Source: Pelobates cultripes (lineage: Eukaryota; Chordata; Amphibia; Anura; Pelobatidae). From it: a stretch of 64,000 nucleotides of DNA. The DNA lies in the NCBI GenBank assembly GCA_933207985.1, contig OW240912.1:232065412-232129411 (forward strand), read 5' to 3'. Made by a program: the position numbers and the translations under genes. The notes under the pieces were generated by a model. The model had not been told where the DNA came from. It did not search any database and worked only from the letters and a program-made list of their open reading frames with translations. Below, one piece after another: positions 46,210 through 58,989 of the stretch (the stretch's first letter is position 1; the number at the start of each line of letters is the position of its first letter).

Positions 46210-46929
46210 GAGATGCTACCTCTGCTTAGGGCAAATCCTGCAGGGTTAGGTGCTGTGAGTTCTGAGTGTAGGCGTTTCAATGGTGTATGGGACCCAGGCT
46301 ATAAGAGAAAATTTAGGTTTAGATAAGATTGGTTGTGGGTGGGGAAGCATTGCGGTGTTAAAAACAAAATCAAGGAAAAAGCAAATAAAAGGGAATTTAA
46401 ATTAAGGATATGGCAGAGATCAGATAGCTAAAAGTTATAAATAGGGAACAGTATAAATTAACAAGGTTTAGAGTGCAAGAACTAACACTAGGAAAACAAA
46501 CGTTTAACTAAACAAGAGTTAAAGATGAACGGTGCAATAGTCATCAATTAAGCAATAATACTGTGGGGGATGGAGATACAATTTAAAACTGACTGTGCTA
46601 TTTTCTCTCATGTGTGTGATTTGGAAGCTCTTATAACTTGCTTAGCCTCTTTCTGCCTAATCTTCCTCACTCAGTTTTTTTTTTATAATTACTAAATGCT
46701 AACTTTTTGTTTTTACTATTTTGGCCACATCTGTGGAGTACCACAGTGGTTTCTTGAATTTTTTGCTTTCACTGACAAGCCTAATTCAAGTTGCCTTCAG
46801 CAGTGCAACTTTTAAATAATCCCATTTCTCTTCGACTCCATTTAAATTGCTCCAGTCTCTGGTATTGCTATATCCAAATAATTTTTCTCATGATACAATG
46901 TCTCAGTAACAGTGACTAAATCTGCATTA

Positions 46930-47860
46930 TCAGTTGCCACATCGTAGCAAAACCTCTGAACTGCTCACTGAGAACATTTGTTCCCTTTTGCAAAAGATGC
47001 AAACCATCTTTTTTGTACAGTTTATTTCCATTCGAAACAGAGTTCCCATGAGCAAATCCTTGCTCCCAACACCATTCAGCAAGCCACAAGTTAAAGTCCC
47101 TAATACGCATCCGCCTGAGTGTTATGCACAGGCAGAACTTCAGAGAATGACAGTGTGGAAGCAACCTGCCGTATATCATTGGCAAAAAGCACAAAAAACT
47201 TCCTTTACCTGTGAAACCTCATTGCAAGCAAGTCATTTGTTCCTAGATGGACAAGTACATCCAATTCCCCTTCCTGCTCTGCTCGCTTAACAATATTAGT
47301 GATACATCTCCTGTCTCTGTGAACGGTAGCTCCGGGAAGACATCTCACAAGACCATTATTGTCCAGCTCCACACCTCTTATGACAGAATCCCCCAACAAC
47401 AACTGCTTTCTATTAGGCCTCACCATAGTCTCTGAGCCTGTCTCCATAATACTACAACACTCGGTGCCTGAGAATGTCTCCACAACACCACTACACTCAG
47501 TGCCTGAGCCTGTCTCCACAACACCACTAGCCTCGGTGCCTGAGCTTGTTTCCATAACACCACTACACTCAGTACGTGAGCCTGTCTCCATAACACCATT
47601 ACACTTGGTGCCTGAGCCTGTGTCCATAACACCATTAAACTCTGAAAGTGCTGAAAATGAATTATGTAGAGCAACAGACTGTGCAATATGCCTTTTATCC
47701 ACAACTCTAAGTCCACCAGATCCTACAGTAATCCATCTGCCATTCCTACTACGTCTCTGCCGCAGTGGCTTTGCAACAGTTCCAGCCTGAGTTTGTTTAC
47801 CAGATAATTTACAAATCTCAGACTTCAAAAATACAATCTCCTGCCGCAAATAGAGAACTG
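46930..47860 (-). pseudogene. CR1-type ORF1 with SGNH-esterase domain and 12-residue repeats
   Basis: Open from 47849 to 47205, then continuing in another frame to about 46916. SGNH-hydrolase blocks are visible: LLLGDSVIRGVE (nucleophile serine), HLGTND (oxyanion asparagine) and KDGLHLLQKG (aspartate/histidine). Some CR1/L2-type LINEs encode such an esterase-like ORF1 whose role in retrotransposition is unclear. N-terminal to it lies a basic region (RQRRSRNGRW), then a six-fold 12-residue repeat (GVMETGSGTECS type). A frameshift/stop after GTNDL inactivates it. Confidence 0.78.
47431..47646. repeat. 36-base tandem repeat x6 inside the SGNH ORF1
   Basis: Six exact-length 36-base units (cctgagcctgtctccacaac type, plus strand). 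They keep the reading frame and encode twelve residues each. A few substitutions per unit. Confidence 0.92.
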
Positions 47861-49157
47861 GCTACAGATTAGACAGCATCCAAATCTCCAAACAAATGCA
47901 TAAAACAAATGCTAAAAAAAATCTATTACAATGAACTAAGTCTGCCATTTTAATGAGGTGAATAATCTAAATCAAAAAAATCTTAACTTTTTTTTTGTTC
48001 TTCTGTATTACCTCCAGTTTATATCCAGAATATTTCCAATCACACACTTTGAAGCAGCAACCAAGCTAAAGTTAGCCAAGCTAATGACCACAACCCTTAT
48101 ATAACTCCTAAAAGCACCACCCACTAGGAATGTTTAACACCTGGGTAGGCCTATGCTTATTTTCAAACAATAGCTAATTAAATCAAAAGCCTTACCAATT
48201 ACCAACAGGAAATCAAACCTTGTGCAATCAGTAACCTTTTCCTATAGATTAATCTTACCTGTAACAGTAAAAAGAAAACTGTTATCAAAATCTTAGGAAT
48301 ATACATAAAGAAATGTAGTCATTACTTGTCCTTATGCGTAACTTTAAAAATAAGCTTTATTTCAAAAATATCTAAAAAAACAAACAAAACAAAAACAAAA
48401 ACACTTGGCAGAAGAGGGGGGATTTGGGACATACAAATGGTTGGGGAATGACCGAATTGCTTTCAGGAGATTTTTAACACAGCTGCACTATTTATGTTCT
48501 ACGGTTAGGAAGAATATCGCCAATGTTTCCCAAATTCAATTTGAAACCACTATCATGCCATCCTGGGGTATACTTTTGGCTTCACGCACCTTGGGGGCAT
48601 CAAGGGAAATCCTCCAAAAAGATAGTACAAAGCCAACATAAACCATGCATTCTGCTTCCTTTGAACAAATTGTGAACAGTTTTAGCATGCACAAGTACTT
48701 CTACAGCATTCTATACATTGACTGGCAGATAGCTGGTTGTCTGAAAACCAGCAAAAGTCAGCATGGTGCACATGTACACTGAGCTAAAACTGCATATACT
48801 GTATATCAGCAAAAAACAGCTTTGTGTCACAAGCACACCCTCTACCATGGTCATCCCAATTTTATCAGGGTAGAAAAGTATGGGATAGGAAACAGAATAA
48901 CTGCAAATGCATTTCTACAAATATAAAATCTAAATTATGGATTTAAATTGAATTACTGTGGCATCATGATCAAGTCAAACATATGGAAGCACTTACAAAA
49001 GGAAGACCTGATTGCGTTATGAAGGCTCTTTCAGAAATGCCATATAATACTTTGAAAACAATATACATAAATCAAATGTTTAATTGATGATTTTTAAAAA
49101 AATCTAATAATATACTTCTTATTACATTCACCACCTGGTTCCTATCATTAAACAAGA
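47861..49157. other. Non-coding stretch, nothing recognised
   Basis: AT-rich with A-runs near 48370-48400. A 78-codon frame at 48405-48641 has no known motif. Confidence 0.45.
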
Positions 49158-49363
49158 ATTAAAGGGGCAGTCTAAGCACCATAATAATTTTACCATGAAG
49201 TGATTTGGGGCATATACGCTGTTTCAGAGAATGTTTATATATTTCAGTTCCTACCTCTGTCAGACATATAAGCAATGGGACTTTGACCTAAAATAGATTC
49301 AATTGGTGAATGTCCCTTTTGTCCAGCATCAGCATTCAAAACATGTTGACACCTGACATTTTT

Positions 49364-49620
49364 CTATGAGGGGATACAAAGCAACATAGAGTAGCTAGAG
49401 GAGGGGCTGGGGGAAAGAGACACAAATGGGGCTATGGAGAGAAGGAGAGATGCAGAGGAGCTGGGAGAAGAGAAACGAGCCACAGAGGTGCTCTGGAAGG
49501 GGCAAAAGAGACAGACTGGCTTAGGTGGGAGACATCCAGAGGGGCTGGGGGGGGACACAAAGAGACACAAAGAGGTTGGGGAAGGGGCAAAAGAGACAGA
49601 TAGAGGCTTTAACTAAACCC
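49364..49620. repeat. Purine-rich degenerate minisatellite
   Basis: Repeated gaggggctgggg, aaagagacacaaa and ggggcaaaagagacaga motifs on the plus strand, strongly GA-biased. Open frames on either strand are composition artefacts. Confidence 0.65.
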
Positions 49621-51849
49621 ATTCAATTGTTGTTGTGTCGACTAAAATCTACTGGAGATTTAGTCAACTAAAACTAGACTAAAACTAAAATAATTCAGAT
49701 GACTAAAATACGACTAAAACTTAAATGGCTTTTTAATCAAAACACTATGACTTAAACTAAATTGAAATTTGCAGCCAAAATTAACACTGCTAGTGTGACA
49801 GCTCTGTGAACTGCTACACAACAATAAATCCTTGGGACGGGGCAAGGGAGAACGCAATGGATCATTTCCAAATTCAGGTATGTTTATACATATCATAGTA
49901 ATTTATTAAAACAAATAGCGTAAAATAAGATAAAACATAATAAAAATGTTCAGGGCCTCTAAGATAATTTCTCCAAAGATTGATATTTTTGAAATATGAT
50001 TGTAGTCTATATGCCTGGGACTCCAGGCATAAAATTACTTTGCTCGATTGGTCCTGTAATGTCAATGGATACTAAATGATTCACTTTTATTTTAGCTATC
50101 GTTTCTATGTAATAATGTGGCATGTAAATGCTTACTAAACCAAGCTGCGTAAATATAAATTTAACAAAATAGTGCAAGCCAACTTTATGTGTTAGCTATG
50201 CAGCTCAAAGTTCTGATTTCAAGCAATACTGTGTGTATTTTAACTTAACTTTTTAGTCATATTTGGGTGACTGTCTTACTAGTTCCTTTCCTGGATATTT
50301 TTAAGATGTCAACACCCATTTACAGTTTTTGGTGCAGAGATAAATGAGCGTCATTGCATGTCAAGGGGGAAGAAAGTCCAATATATCATTCTTTCATCAG
50401 CCTGTAATAAGAAGCATCTAAGGCTCTTTCCAAAATCCTCTCATCATAAATCACCTGGAGGAATGAAACAGCATGTAGACCGGTTATACAATTCGTGAAT
50501 ATACAGATATATTTTGATATATTAAATTGCAAAAAAATTGAGATAATACAATCTATTTTATTTAATAAAACATTATGAACGCCAACTACACTTTCAACTG
50601 GCAGCATTTACTTAATTGAATAGTGTGATAGAGATTAGGTAATTGTATGATAAGATTATATTTCTCCTAAAATTACTAGTGTGTTCTAGGAATATTACCC
50701 AAATGTGATATATTTTGAATTATACAGATGGAAACCTAAAGATTTACTATAACAGTTTCCCTGTCCCTGTTTATATTGCAGGGTAAAGAATGCCTCTAGT
50801 GGCGCTTCCTGCTGTTTCACATGAGAGAATCTCAGGGAAAAAAACACAGTGATAATTGGTGTTTCTCTATAGCTCTATAAAAATTTACATGACTGTGAGA
50901 CCCATCATTACCTCCACTGACACTAGCCCAGTACCAGTGACATCATATTTCAGTTACCCCATCCTTTTCATGATTACCTCTCTCTTCCTCGGTATGCCCC
51001 TATCTATTGTGCAATTTCCTTTATTATTCTTACAGTGCCCCTATCTGGTGTATTATCCCCTCTCCTATCACATCCAGAGTTATTCATTAACACTTGAATT
51101 TGTCCAGATGGACAAAATCAAGGGAATATGACCAAACTCCAGAAGTTTAGGAAGATAGGATTAAAAAGATTCACAAAGCACTGATTGAAAAAAAAATTGG
51201 ATCATATGCATCTTACCGAATTCATAATCACAAATAATCATTAATTTGTTTTTGATATTATAATAGCCCCCACTGCTAACTTTGGGGATGGGAGGGACAT
51301 AATGACGGAGTAGGAGAGTGGACAGTGATCTGCCACTCCCTATTACTTATTTTAAAGTTCCATGCCCTATGTTGAGGATGCATAGAGGGAAATATGTCCC
51401 CTTGTTATTATTTAACAGGCCCCTCCTCCTTGCCCATTTCCCCGCAGTCTACAATGTAAAAATGTGAAGCTGCAGCAGCAGAATTGAATTTGAATTTTAG
51501 TATTCCCAACCAGATTTAAAAAAAATGTAAATTTAGAAGAAAAAAACGATGGGAGAGGTGAGTGGATAGTTTGATGTCAGTTAACAGATGATGACACCAC
51601 AAGTATTTAAATGAAGAGCATGGTAACCCAATAGGGGAGATTGAACTTAAGGAGGCTATTTGGCTTTATCAGTTGCAGGGACATTTGTAATATATGGGGT
51701 TTCAGAATATTCCCTGTAACAGGAAACATTTGCTAACTTTGGACAGTTGTCCATAGACATGACTACAGCTGTTGGGCAGTGAGACACAGAGCAGGCTACA
51801 CACTCTTATTCTCCTGCCAGTAGCTCAGAGGGTCCTCACTAGAAGGCAA
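49621..51849. other. Mostly unassigned; short taaaacta-type repeat
   Basis: 49640-49730 holds diverged gactaaaact repeats. Near 50755-50825 is a T2-like fragment (cctctagtggcgcttcctgctg). The rest is AT-rich with no coding. Confidence 0.4.
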
Positions 51850-53515
51850 AGTCTGGACCTGGTCAAATCCCAGCAATTCTGTTGAAGCTCAGTGCGCCGG
51901 CAATTGCTAATCCTGTCACAACCCTAATTAACGAATCGTTGGTGTCTGGATACATACCCAAACTTTGGAAGACTGCAAGAGTAGTGCCTATCCAGTAGTG
52001 CTTATCCATAAAAGTGGTGACATTACTTTAGTTTCTAACTATCGCCCAATATCATTGCTCCCAGTATTTTCAAAATTCTTAGAAAAATGTGTCCATATGC
52101 AGCTATGTGAGTATTACCAGCAATCAAACTATCTGACCCCTGATCAATTGGGTTTGCAATGACATTCAAACTGGCATAGAACAAGGAGACCTAACTGGAG
52201 CTATTTTCCTTGATTTTGCAAAGGCCTTTAACACAGTAGACCACGACATTCTATTGCACAAACTCAAAAAATCTGTTATTGGTGATTGTCCGCTAACCTA
52301 GTTTTAATCGTATTGTATTGGATGGCTTGCAAAATGTGTCCCTTTCTGACAGTGACTCCCTCCCTCTCCCAGTCATGTGTGGTGTTCCCCAAGGTTCCAT
52401 TCTCTGCGCCCTACTATTTACATTATTTATAAATGATCTGCCTAATGTCTGCAAATCCTCAAATGTACACATGTACGCAGACGACACCGTAATCTATGCA
52501 AGCAAATCCGATCTACCGCAGCTTGAGGCTGTGCTTCAAGACCAGTTTACAGAGGTAGAAAAGTGGATCGCAAAAAACAGACTCTTCCTAAACACTGACA
52601 AAACTGTCACAATGATCTTTGGAACAGTACCTAAATTACACAAATTACACAATTCCCATCTATCCTTTAAATCAAATTCAAATAGCACACTGCCCACTCT
52701 TTTAAATACTTGGGATGTTGTTAGACCCCAATCTATCTTTTGGCCTCCACATAGAAAAACTAGTATCTAAACTTTATCCAAAACTAGGTGCTCTGTACAG
52801 AAACAAATCCTGCCTAAGCCCTACAGTAAATGAAAAGATTGTACAGCAAATGCTGATGCCAATCATTGATTATGGGGATGAAGTATATGCACTTGTACCG
52901 TAATCCCATATTAATAAACTCAATACATTGTATAACTCGTTCTGCCGATTTGTGCTACAATGTAATTACAGGACCCACCATTGTGACATGATAAAAGAAC
53001 TAAACTGGCTGTCGCTGGAATCCAGATGCACCCTTCATCTTTCCAGCTTTGTGTTTAAGAGCTTTTCAGGGAAGCTCCCACCCTACCTTAGCAGAATGCT
53101 CTCCTCAGTTGTTCCCACCTCCTATAACTTCTGATCCAGTACCAGCATCTTATTTAGTCTACCTCAATATAAAAAGAAAGCGGGCCGATCCTCCTTTTCC
53201 TACAGAGCATCGCAATTATGGAACGACCTCCCACACACTTTCAAATCTTCCCCAATACTAAAGTCCTTTAAGAGATCCCACTCTTTATACCTCAAAACAG
53301 AATGCACGTGTTATGGTTGATTATATATTTCCTGCCTGTTCTATGTTAAATTTTGTATATATTGTGTATTAATATTGTTTTTGTATTTTATTGTACCCTA
53401 TTGTAACAATGCAATGTTTTGTGTACCCAGGACATACTTGAAAACAAGAGAAATCTCAATGTATCTTTCCTGATAAAATATTTTATAAATAAAATAATAA
53501 AATAAAATTGGTGTG
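51850..53515 (+). mobile_element. CR1/L2-group LINE, 3' part, plus strand
   Basis: Reverse transcriptase fragments followed by a 3' tail (caatgtatctttcctgataa, then AATAAA-like repeats to about 53515). 5'-truncated, without endonuclease or ORF1. Confidence 0.75.
51900..53260 (+). pseudogene. LINE reverse transcriptase pseudogene
   Basis: Blocks in changing frames: NYRPISLLPVFSK (about 52035), FAKAFNTVDHD (about 52215), GVPQGSILCALLFTLFINDL (about 52380), YADDTVIYAS (about 52475, catalytic block) and LGALYRNKS (about 52785), then KLPPYLSR (about 53075). At least five frameshifts or stops. Motifs place it in the CR1/L2 (Jockey superfamily) group, distinct from the two LINEs at 43-46 kb. Confidence 0.82.
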
Positions 53516-54055
53516 GCACTATCCATTTAATCTTAGATCACACAGGGAAACTTTCATAATTTTGGGACAATCGGCAACACATTAGCCCAGAGATGCATTG
53601 AGGTGTTTTAGTTTACTGGCCACTACTGCCTCTTGTACGGGAGTCTGCCACCAGGAACTCATTCCCTGCTTTCCAGGAAGTCATCCATCATGCTTACAAG
53701 GTTAGCGACCAAAAGGATGAGCTTTCCTAAACTTGTATTATTGTGACTCAGATTGTCTGGCATAATGCTAAATGGAGTAAGAGCTGTGAAATTAGCTGCC
53801 TAGTCAATGCCAATGAAGTGGTAGGAAGTTAGATTATAGATTGTTCTCTACTGTTCCAAAATTCTAACCAAAACGTCTACTGGTGTGCAACTCTGTTTTA
53901 TTATATTTGTATGTATAATTGTTTTATTACTCATATTAATAAAATCAACATGTAGTGGCTATCCCCTATCTATCAACCATTCTAATTGTGCTACCTCTTG
54001 ACTGGACTGGAGCCGACATGATTGTGTAGACCTCTTGTCTATCATGGCAAACTAA

Positions 54056-54178
54056 GCTATTGCCCCCACCTACAAAATAAATAAATAAAACAACATGCTA
54101 TTGCCCTGACCTACTAAATAAATAAATAAAACAACATGCTATTTCCCCCACCTACAAAATAAATAAATAAAACAACCT
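54056..54178. repeat. 41-base tandem repeat x3
   Basis: Three 41-base units, gctattgcccccacctac followed by an (aaataaat) stretch. Only a few changes between units. Confidence 0.9.
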
Positions 54179-55276
54179 TTTTTCCATTTCAGTCCACCTT
54201 TTTTCTGGAACGGCACTCAGAATTAAGGACCAAACATTTCTGGACTTATTTCACTGGAGATTCTGCCATGTGACAATTCAGAAATTCTTCCGCTCCCAGA
54301 ATGAGCCAAATGCGGCCAAACTGCGATCAGTCATAAGTGAATCTCCAAGTCTACTAAAAGTGAAGATCAAATTATTTAACTCCATTAAGATCAATTATAT
54401 TTTTCAGTCCCTTTTGCTTAAGGGGTTACATTTCATCCCATTTATAAAAAAAAGTTTTTTTTAAGAAACATGATATAAATATGTTTTAAATGTATAGCTT
54501 TTAAGTAACCAAAAAGAGATGGAAGGCTTATCTTATACATTGTGATTGCAAAGATTTTGAAAAATATATATCTTGTTCACATGCTGTCTGATCATTCTTC
54601 CTTTCAGTATTCGCTTGATCTGTTTTGAAGCATGGAGGTAGCACCAGACTTTGCTGTCAACTGTTTTTTAAATCACAGCAAATTGAGACTGTGGAAAATA
54701 TACAAGCATTAATGTATTGTGACACTGATGGTTATGTTAGGCATCCAGCTTTACAAGACAAAAAAACTAATTCCTACCAAATGACTATCCAATGTTTTTA
54801 TTTACTGCATACATTACTATTGTGTGCATTAAGAATACCATTTGCTTATTTCCTCAGTGAACTTTATATATAGATATGTGGTATATAAATAAAGGAGTAG
54901 GAGCTTGCAACTACATCTATATGTTTCACGGTGGTGTCGGTATCAGATGGACTACATCTCTAATCCCCAGCTACAACAATATACATGACCATTAAGTGAT
55001 ACAGTGACTGAGTCAGCTGAGTTATTATATCACAGATCAGCTCCCCCAGATGTATGACAGCTTGAACAGAAAAAAAATAAATCTGTGCCATCTAATGAGT
55101 AATTTTTTACTCCCTTACACTCAGTTGCCATTAACTATAATACATAGAAACATACTATGACAGTTTTTGCCAGTATTTAATTGCCACCACATGTGACTCT
55201 CTGTCTGAGCTGAAAACATAGGCTCTAATATTGATATCATATTCACTCACTGAGCTACAATGGAGAACAGTGATGT
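54179..55276. other. Non-coding stretch, nothing recognised
   Basis: Two open frames of 64 and 82 codons without motifs. Confidence 0.45.
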
Positions 55277-56300
55277 TAAGACACCTCTGGTGTCTTTAAA
55301 CGAAACCACCGTTTAGTTAGCCTTCCCCTTCTGCAATACCAATAACTCCGTTTGCATAAACTGCAGTGTACGAACCAACCTCAGGGGAAGCGGCAATCTC
55401 CCGACCGGGATCCGTGAAAGGCTCCAAACTCCCGAACGGAAATCCACGAACTGCTGCCGAACAACGATATCCACCAAGCGGCTTTTGGTTCCAATCAGCA
55501 GTCTCTAAGCGCAAAGAATAAATCCCCCCAATAACGAGACAGAAGCTCCGCATTGAGGGTCAAACAGGATCTGGCTTTACTGTGGGCTACCTGCCCGTAT
55601 TTATGCAGGTCTCCCACTTGGTGGACACTCCCCTAGGGGACCAAATGGGAGACTGAAATTACAGATGGACATGGGGACAGTTCAGACATACAATCACAGG
55701 CTTTTCCCACAATGCAATATAGTTTCCTCCCCTCTGCCCTGGAGATAATTGAGAAGTAATTCAATTATCTCCAAGACAAAGACAAATCGCCATCTTAAAT
55801 ACAATACCAGAAAATACATAAAAATACATAACTTTAAAATAACGAACATTTCCCATTAGCATCACATATCCCCAGATAGCCTGGATCTGAGTGCATAGTA
55901 TTGGCGAATAGCACTCAGATCCCACACACATAGTTCAATCGCCATGGAGTCAAAGTTCTTACAGTCTTTCGGTATGCGATTGACTCCATGGGAAGGCTAT
56001 CTGGGTTAAGTCCTTTCGTGTGTTTCAAAACTCCCAAACGGCCGGTGCTCGTATGCTTTCGTCGAGGCAGCCAGGCGACCCGTTGTTTCAGCGGTGTTCG
56101 ACAGAAAAAGTGTCCGTTTTTAGTTCCATGGAATCAGTGCCAAACACCGCTGGGCTTTCGTGCGTTTTAAAATGGCCTCTGCCTCGTGGTCGACATACGA
56201 ATGACGACCACCCTGAATTCGTTTAATTGAGAAGTGTCTGCGGTTAACCACAACGTTCTAATTGGGATCAAGAGGTTAACCAGCAGCACACTTCTTCTTC
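55277..56300. repeat. Hairpin-dense, GC-richer segment of unknown nature
   Basis: Contains at least six inverted repeats: 55278-55285/55289-55296 (8 bp), 55609-55622/55640-55653 (13 of 14), 55741-55752/55761-55772 (12 bp perfect) and the three-stem structure 55871-56005. A ggttaacc-centred imperfect foldback lies near 56229-56306. Open frames are short and motif-free. It could be the LTR/leader of an unrecognised retroelement or a structured non-autonomous transposon. Confidence 0.5.
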
Positions 56301-57662
56301 TGGGTGGCCATCCGTTCGGTGAATTTGTTCGGTGAAAACAGTCATTCGTATGGCTGGGCTATGGAAACAGCCATTTACACTAAAGGGGGCAGAAATAGAT
56401 GAATCCACCACAATAGACAGACAGATGGTTCTGTCACATGTGACAAACCAGTGATTGAAGAAGCACAGAATCTTCCTGCTGGGATATAGGATAAGGGCAG
56501 AGGGGAAGCTAAACAGATTAAACACTAAAATATTGCTTAGTTTGGTGGGATAAAAATGTCTGGCAGAGTTTATGGTGAAGGATGATAACAGTGCATAAGA
56601 GGTGGAATATGAGGCTGTGTAGAGGTCGGGAGGTACACTTAATAAAGTTGTGTAGTTGTAAGAGATAAGAATAACAATTCAAAGTAAAACTGGTTGTGAT
56701 TGGCAATTAGAGTATGACTGGAAATGCAAAATAGGGATTTGGCCTGGGATTGATAACTGAGTGAGCACAGGGAACATGGGGAAGGGATGGAAAGAGAAAT
56801 TAAAGAAAATTAGTTGCTCTTTTAAAATGTATGTATTAATAAGACAGTGGTTGAGTGATTAATAGTACTGAGATGAATTCAGGGTCCTGATAAAACTGAG
56901 TAGATAGGACTAATAAGGCTTGTGAATGCTTAAACATGATTAATATAACATTAATTGAGATTAATAAAACTTTGGTGGAGCTTGGTTTAATTAATAAAAA
57001 TGTGAGAGGCTGGAGATTAATTAAGAAAGGTTAGCTTCCTCCTGTGAGGTTTCTCTTTTGGGGGCTTTGACATATTTGGAAATCTCGGCAGATATTAGTA
57101 ATATTGAGCAAGGAGATGGGGGTCAGTAATATCTTTTGCACCATAACTTATTGAAATCAAATTGGCTTGGTTGTTCTCAGAGTATACCATTAAAAGAACT
57201 GCAGAAATGTATAAATAAATACAAAAAGGAGTTATCTTTAGTCCATGAGCAAGAGGGTCCCTTGTGGCAGTACCACCTCCCACTTCTTATAACTGATGAT
57301 CTCCCTTACAATCTACTGCTTCTTAAAAGGAGACTTTAGGAGACAGGGTGCATGCACACAAATTGTTGTATTATAAAAGCAATGCTTCACGGGAGATATT
57401 ATGAAGGCCACCTTCTTGGCTGTTTGATTGACACCAGGAGGATACAACTTAGGATTGACACCAGGAGCGATATAACTTTATAGAAGCTTTCTCTTGAAAT
57501 TTTCACTTTTAAAAATTAAGAGAGAGGAAACACTTTGAATTAATTTAGGGAATTTTAAAGCTTTTTATCAAAGGGTTAATCCAACCTCCATGAACACTTC
57601 TGCTTGTAGAATCTGTATGCAGCTTTTGGCTTGAAAGGTTGCCTATATAGAGCAATATAATA
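56301..57662. other. Non-coding stretch, nothing recognised
   Basis: No coding motifs or repeats recognised. gattgacaccaggag recurs at 57425 and 57454. Confidence 0.45.
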
Positions 57663-57885
57663 AATTCTCCAGGCACTAAAGGTGTTAAAGCCGCAGGCAG
57701 TATTAATAAAACAAAAAAGAGAGCAGCAACGTTTTGACCTACTATGAGGTCTCTGTCAAGCTTGAAACAAAAAAGAGAGCAGCAAAGTTTCGACCTACTG
57801 TAAGGTCTTTGTCAAACTTTGCTGCTCTCTTTTTTGTTTCATTAATACTGCCTGCAGCTTTAACACCTTGAGTGCCTGGAGAATT
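57663..57885. repeat. Long foldback (223 bases) with internal direct repeat
   Basis: aattctccaggcact at 57663 is answered by agtgcctggagaatt ending at 57885. The arms extend inward about 90 bases with few mismatches (tgttaaag, gcaggcagtattaat, aacaaaaaagagagcagcaa). Near the centre a ~60-base unit containing acaaaaaagagagcagcaa is repeated directly. It resembles an inverted pair of a short interspersed repeat. Confidence 0.8.
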
Positions 57886-58555
57886 TCTTTCATTGCCTTG
57901 ACATTATGGTATTGCTGGTCCTGCTCCGGAGCACCGGGTGGCTGCTGAAATTGAGTGCGGCTCCTACCAATGCTTTTGCAACATTATATAGAGCAATCTG
58001 TGATTTTTTGGTTTAGTTACACCTCTGGTACATATGACTTAGTCAGCCTGGAACTCTGTTACGGACTGACTAAATCCTGTGCAAAAAAATACATTTGTTG
58101 TCAGCATGTACTGCATGATGGTGATGTACATAATCAACTTCTTTCCTTGCAGTCAGTGCTGTGTACGTATCTGCAACTGTGCTTGAGCAATGATATGTGT
58201 CAATTTAAATTTTCCCTCCCTCCCTAGTGCTGACTCTCCACATGATATCTGATACCCTCCTTCAGCTTCATTTACCCTTGTCCTCCAGGGCCGGAATGGA
58301 CGACCGGGATACCAGTGGGCCGCAGCACCTGGGGCCAGGCAGACAGCTAGTGTGGCTGCGATTAGGCTGCTGGCGGCCGGAGGGAGACCTGTGCTGTCTC
58401 TGCTCTGCTCCCCCGCCCTTACGTGCTACTTAATGAGACTGGGCAGGAATATGATGTCATTGGCTCCCTATTCGCGCAGCCAGCTGCCCGCCCTGCACAA
58501 TCCCCTGGCTGGTCGCCCACTGGACCCCACAGGTAGCAATAATGTGAGTCAATCT
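57886..58555. other. Non-coding stretch; GC-rich block at 58285-58540
   Basis: The GC-rich block (gggccgcagcacctggggcc) looks like an interspersed repeat but is unassigned. The frame running through it continues into the GT array and is not a gene. Confidence 0.4.
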
Positions 58556-58925
58556 GTTAGTGTGAGTATATGGGTCTGTCATGGTGTGTGTGTGTGTCTG
58601 TCTTGGTGTGTCTATGTGTGTGTCTGTCATGGTGTGTGTGTGTGTGTATGTCTGTCAGGGTGTGTGTGTCTGTGTCATGGTGTGTGTCTGTGTCATAGTG
58701 TGTGTATGTGTGTGTCATGGTGTGTGTGTCTGTCATGCTGTGTGTGTCTGTCAAGGTGTGTGTGTCTGTCATGGTATGTGTGTGTGTGTCATGGTGGGTA
58801 TGTGTGTGTGTCTGTCATGGCATATGTGTGTGTCATGGTGTGTGTTTCTGTCATTATATATGTTTGTGTCATGGTGTGTGTGTGTGTCTGTCATGGTGTA
58901 TGTGTGTGTCTGTGTGTGTGTTTAG
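58556..58925. repeat. GT-rich minisatellite (tgtgtgtctgtcatgg units)
   Basis: Irregular repetition of tgtgtgtctgtcatggtg with variable GT length. Open in several frames (Cys/Val/Met-rich), which is an artefact of the repeat. Confidence 0.9.
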
Positions 58926-58989
58926 GTTACTAGTCCCCTTCCATTGGCAAGGAATAGTGTTTATACTCACCTTTTTTTTCCCCGCGCTA

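Larger units (their letters stand above)
44415..46290 (-). mobile_element. L2-like LINE, 3' part, crossed by an assembly gap
   Basis: Minus-strand LINE with reverse transcriptase fragments at 46209-45413. Its C-terminal end is at 45072-44803 (RSARDLLLSAACTRTANLRL), and a 3' tail near 44415-44480 (gccatttatatagtgccaac) is familiar from amphibian repeats. 44688-44787 are N. Confidence 0.7.

Noticed and set aside
49364..49616. Ser/Pro-rich and Glu/Arg-rich frames
   Set aside because: Explained by a purine-rich repeat read on the two strands.
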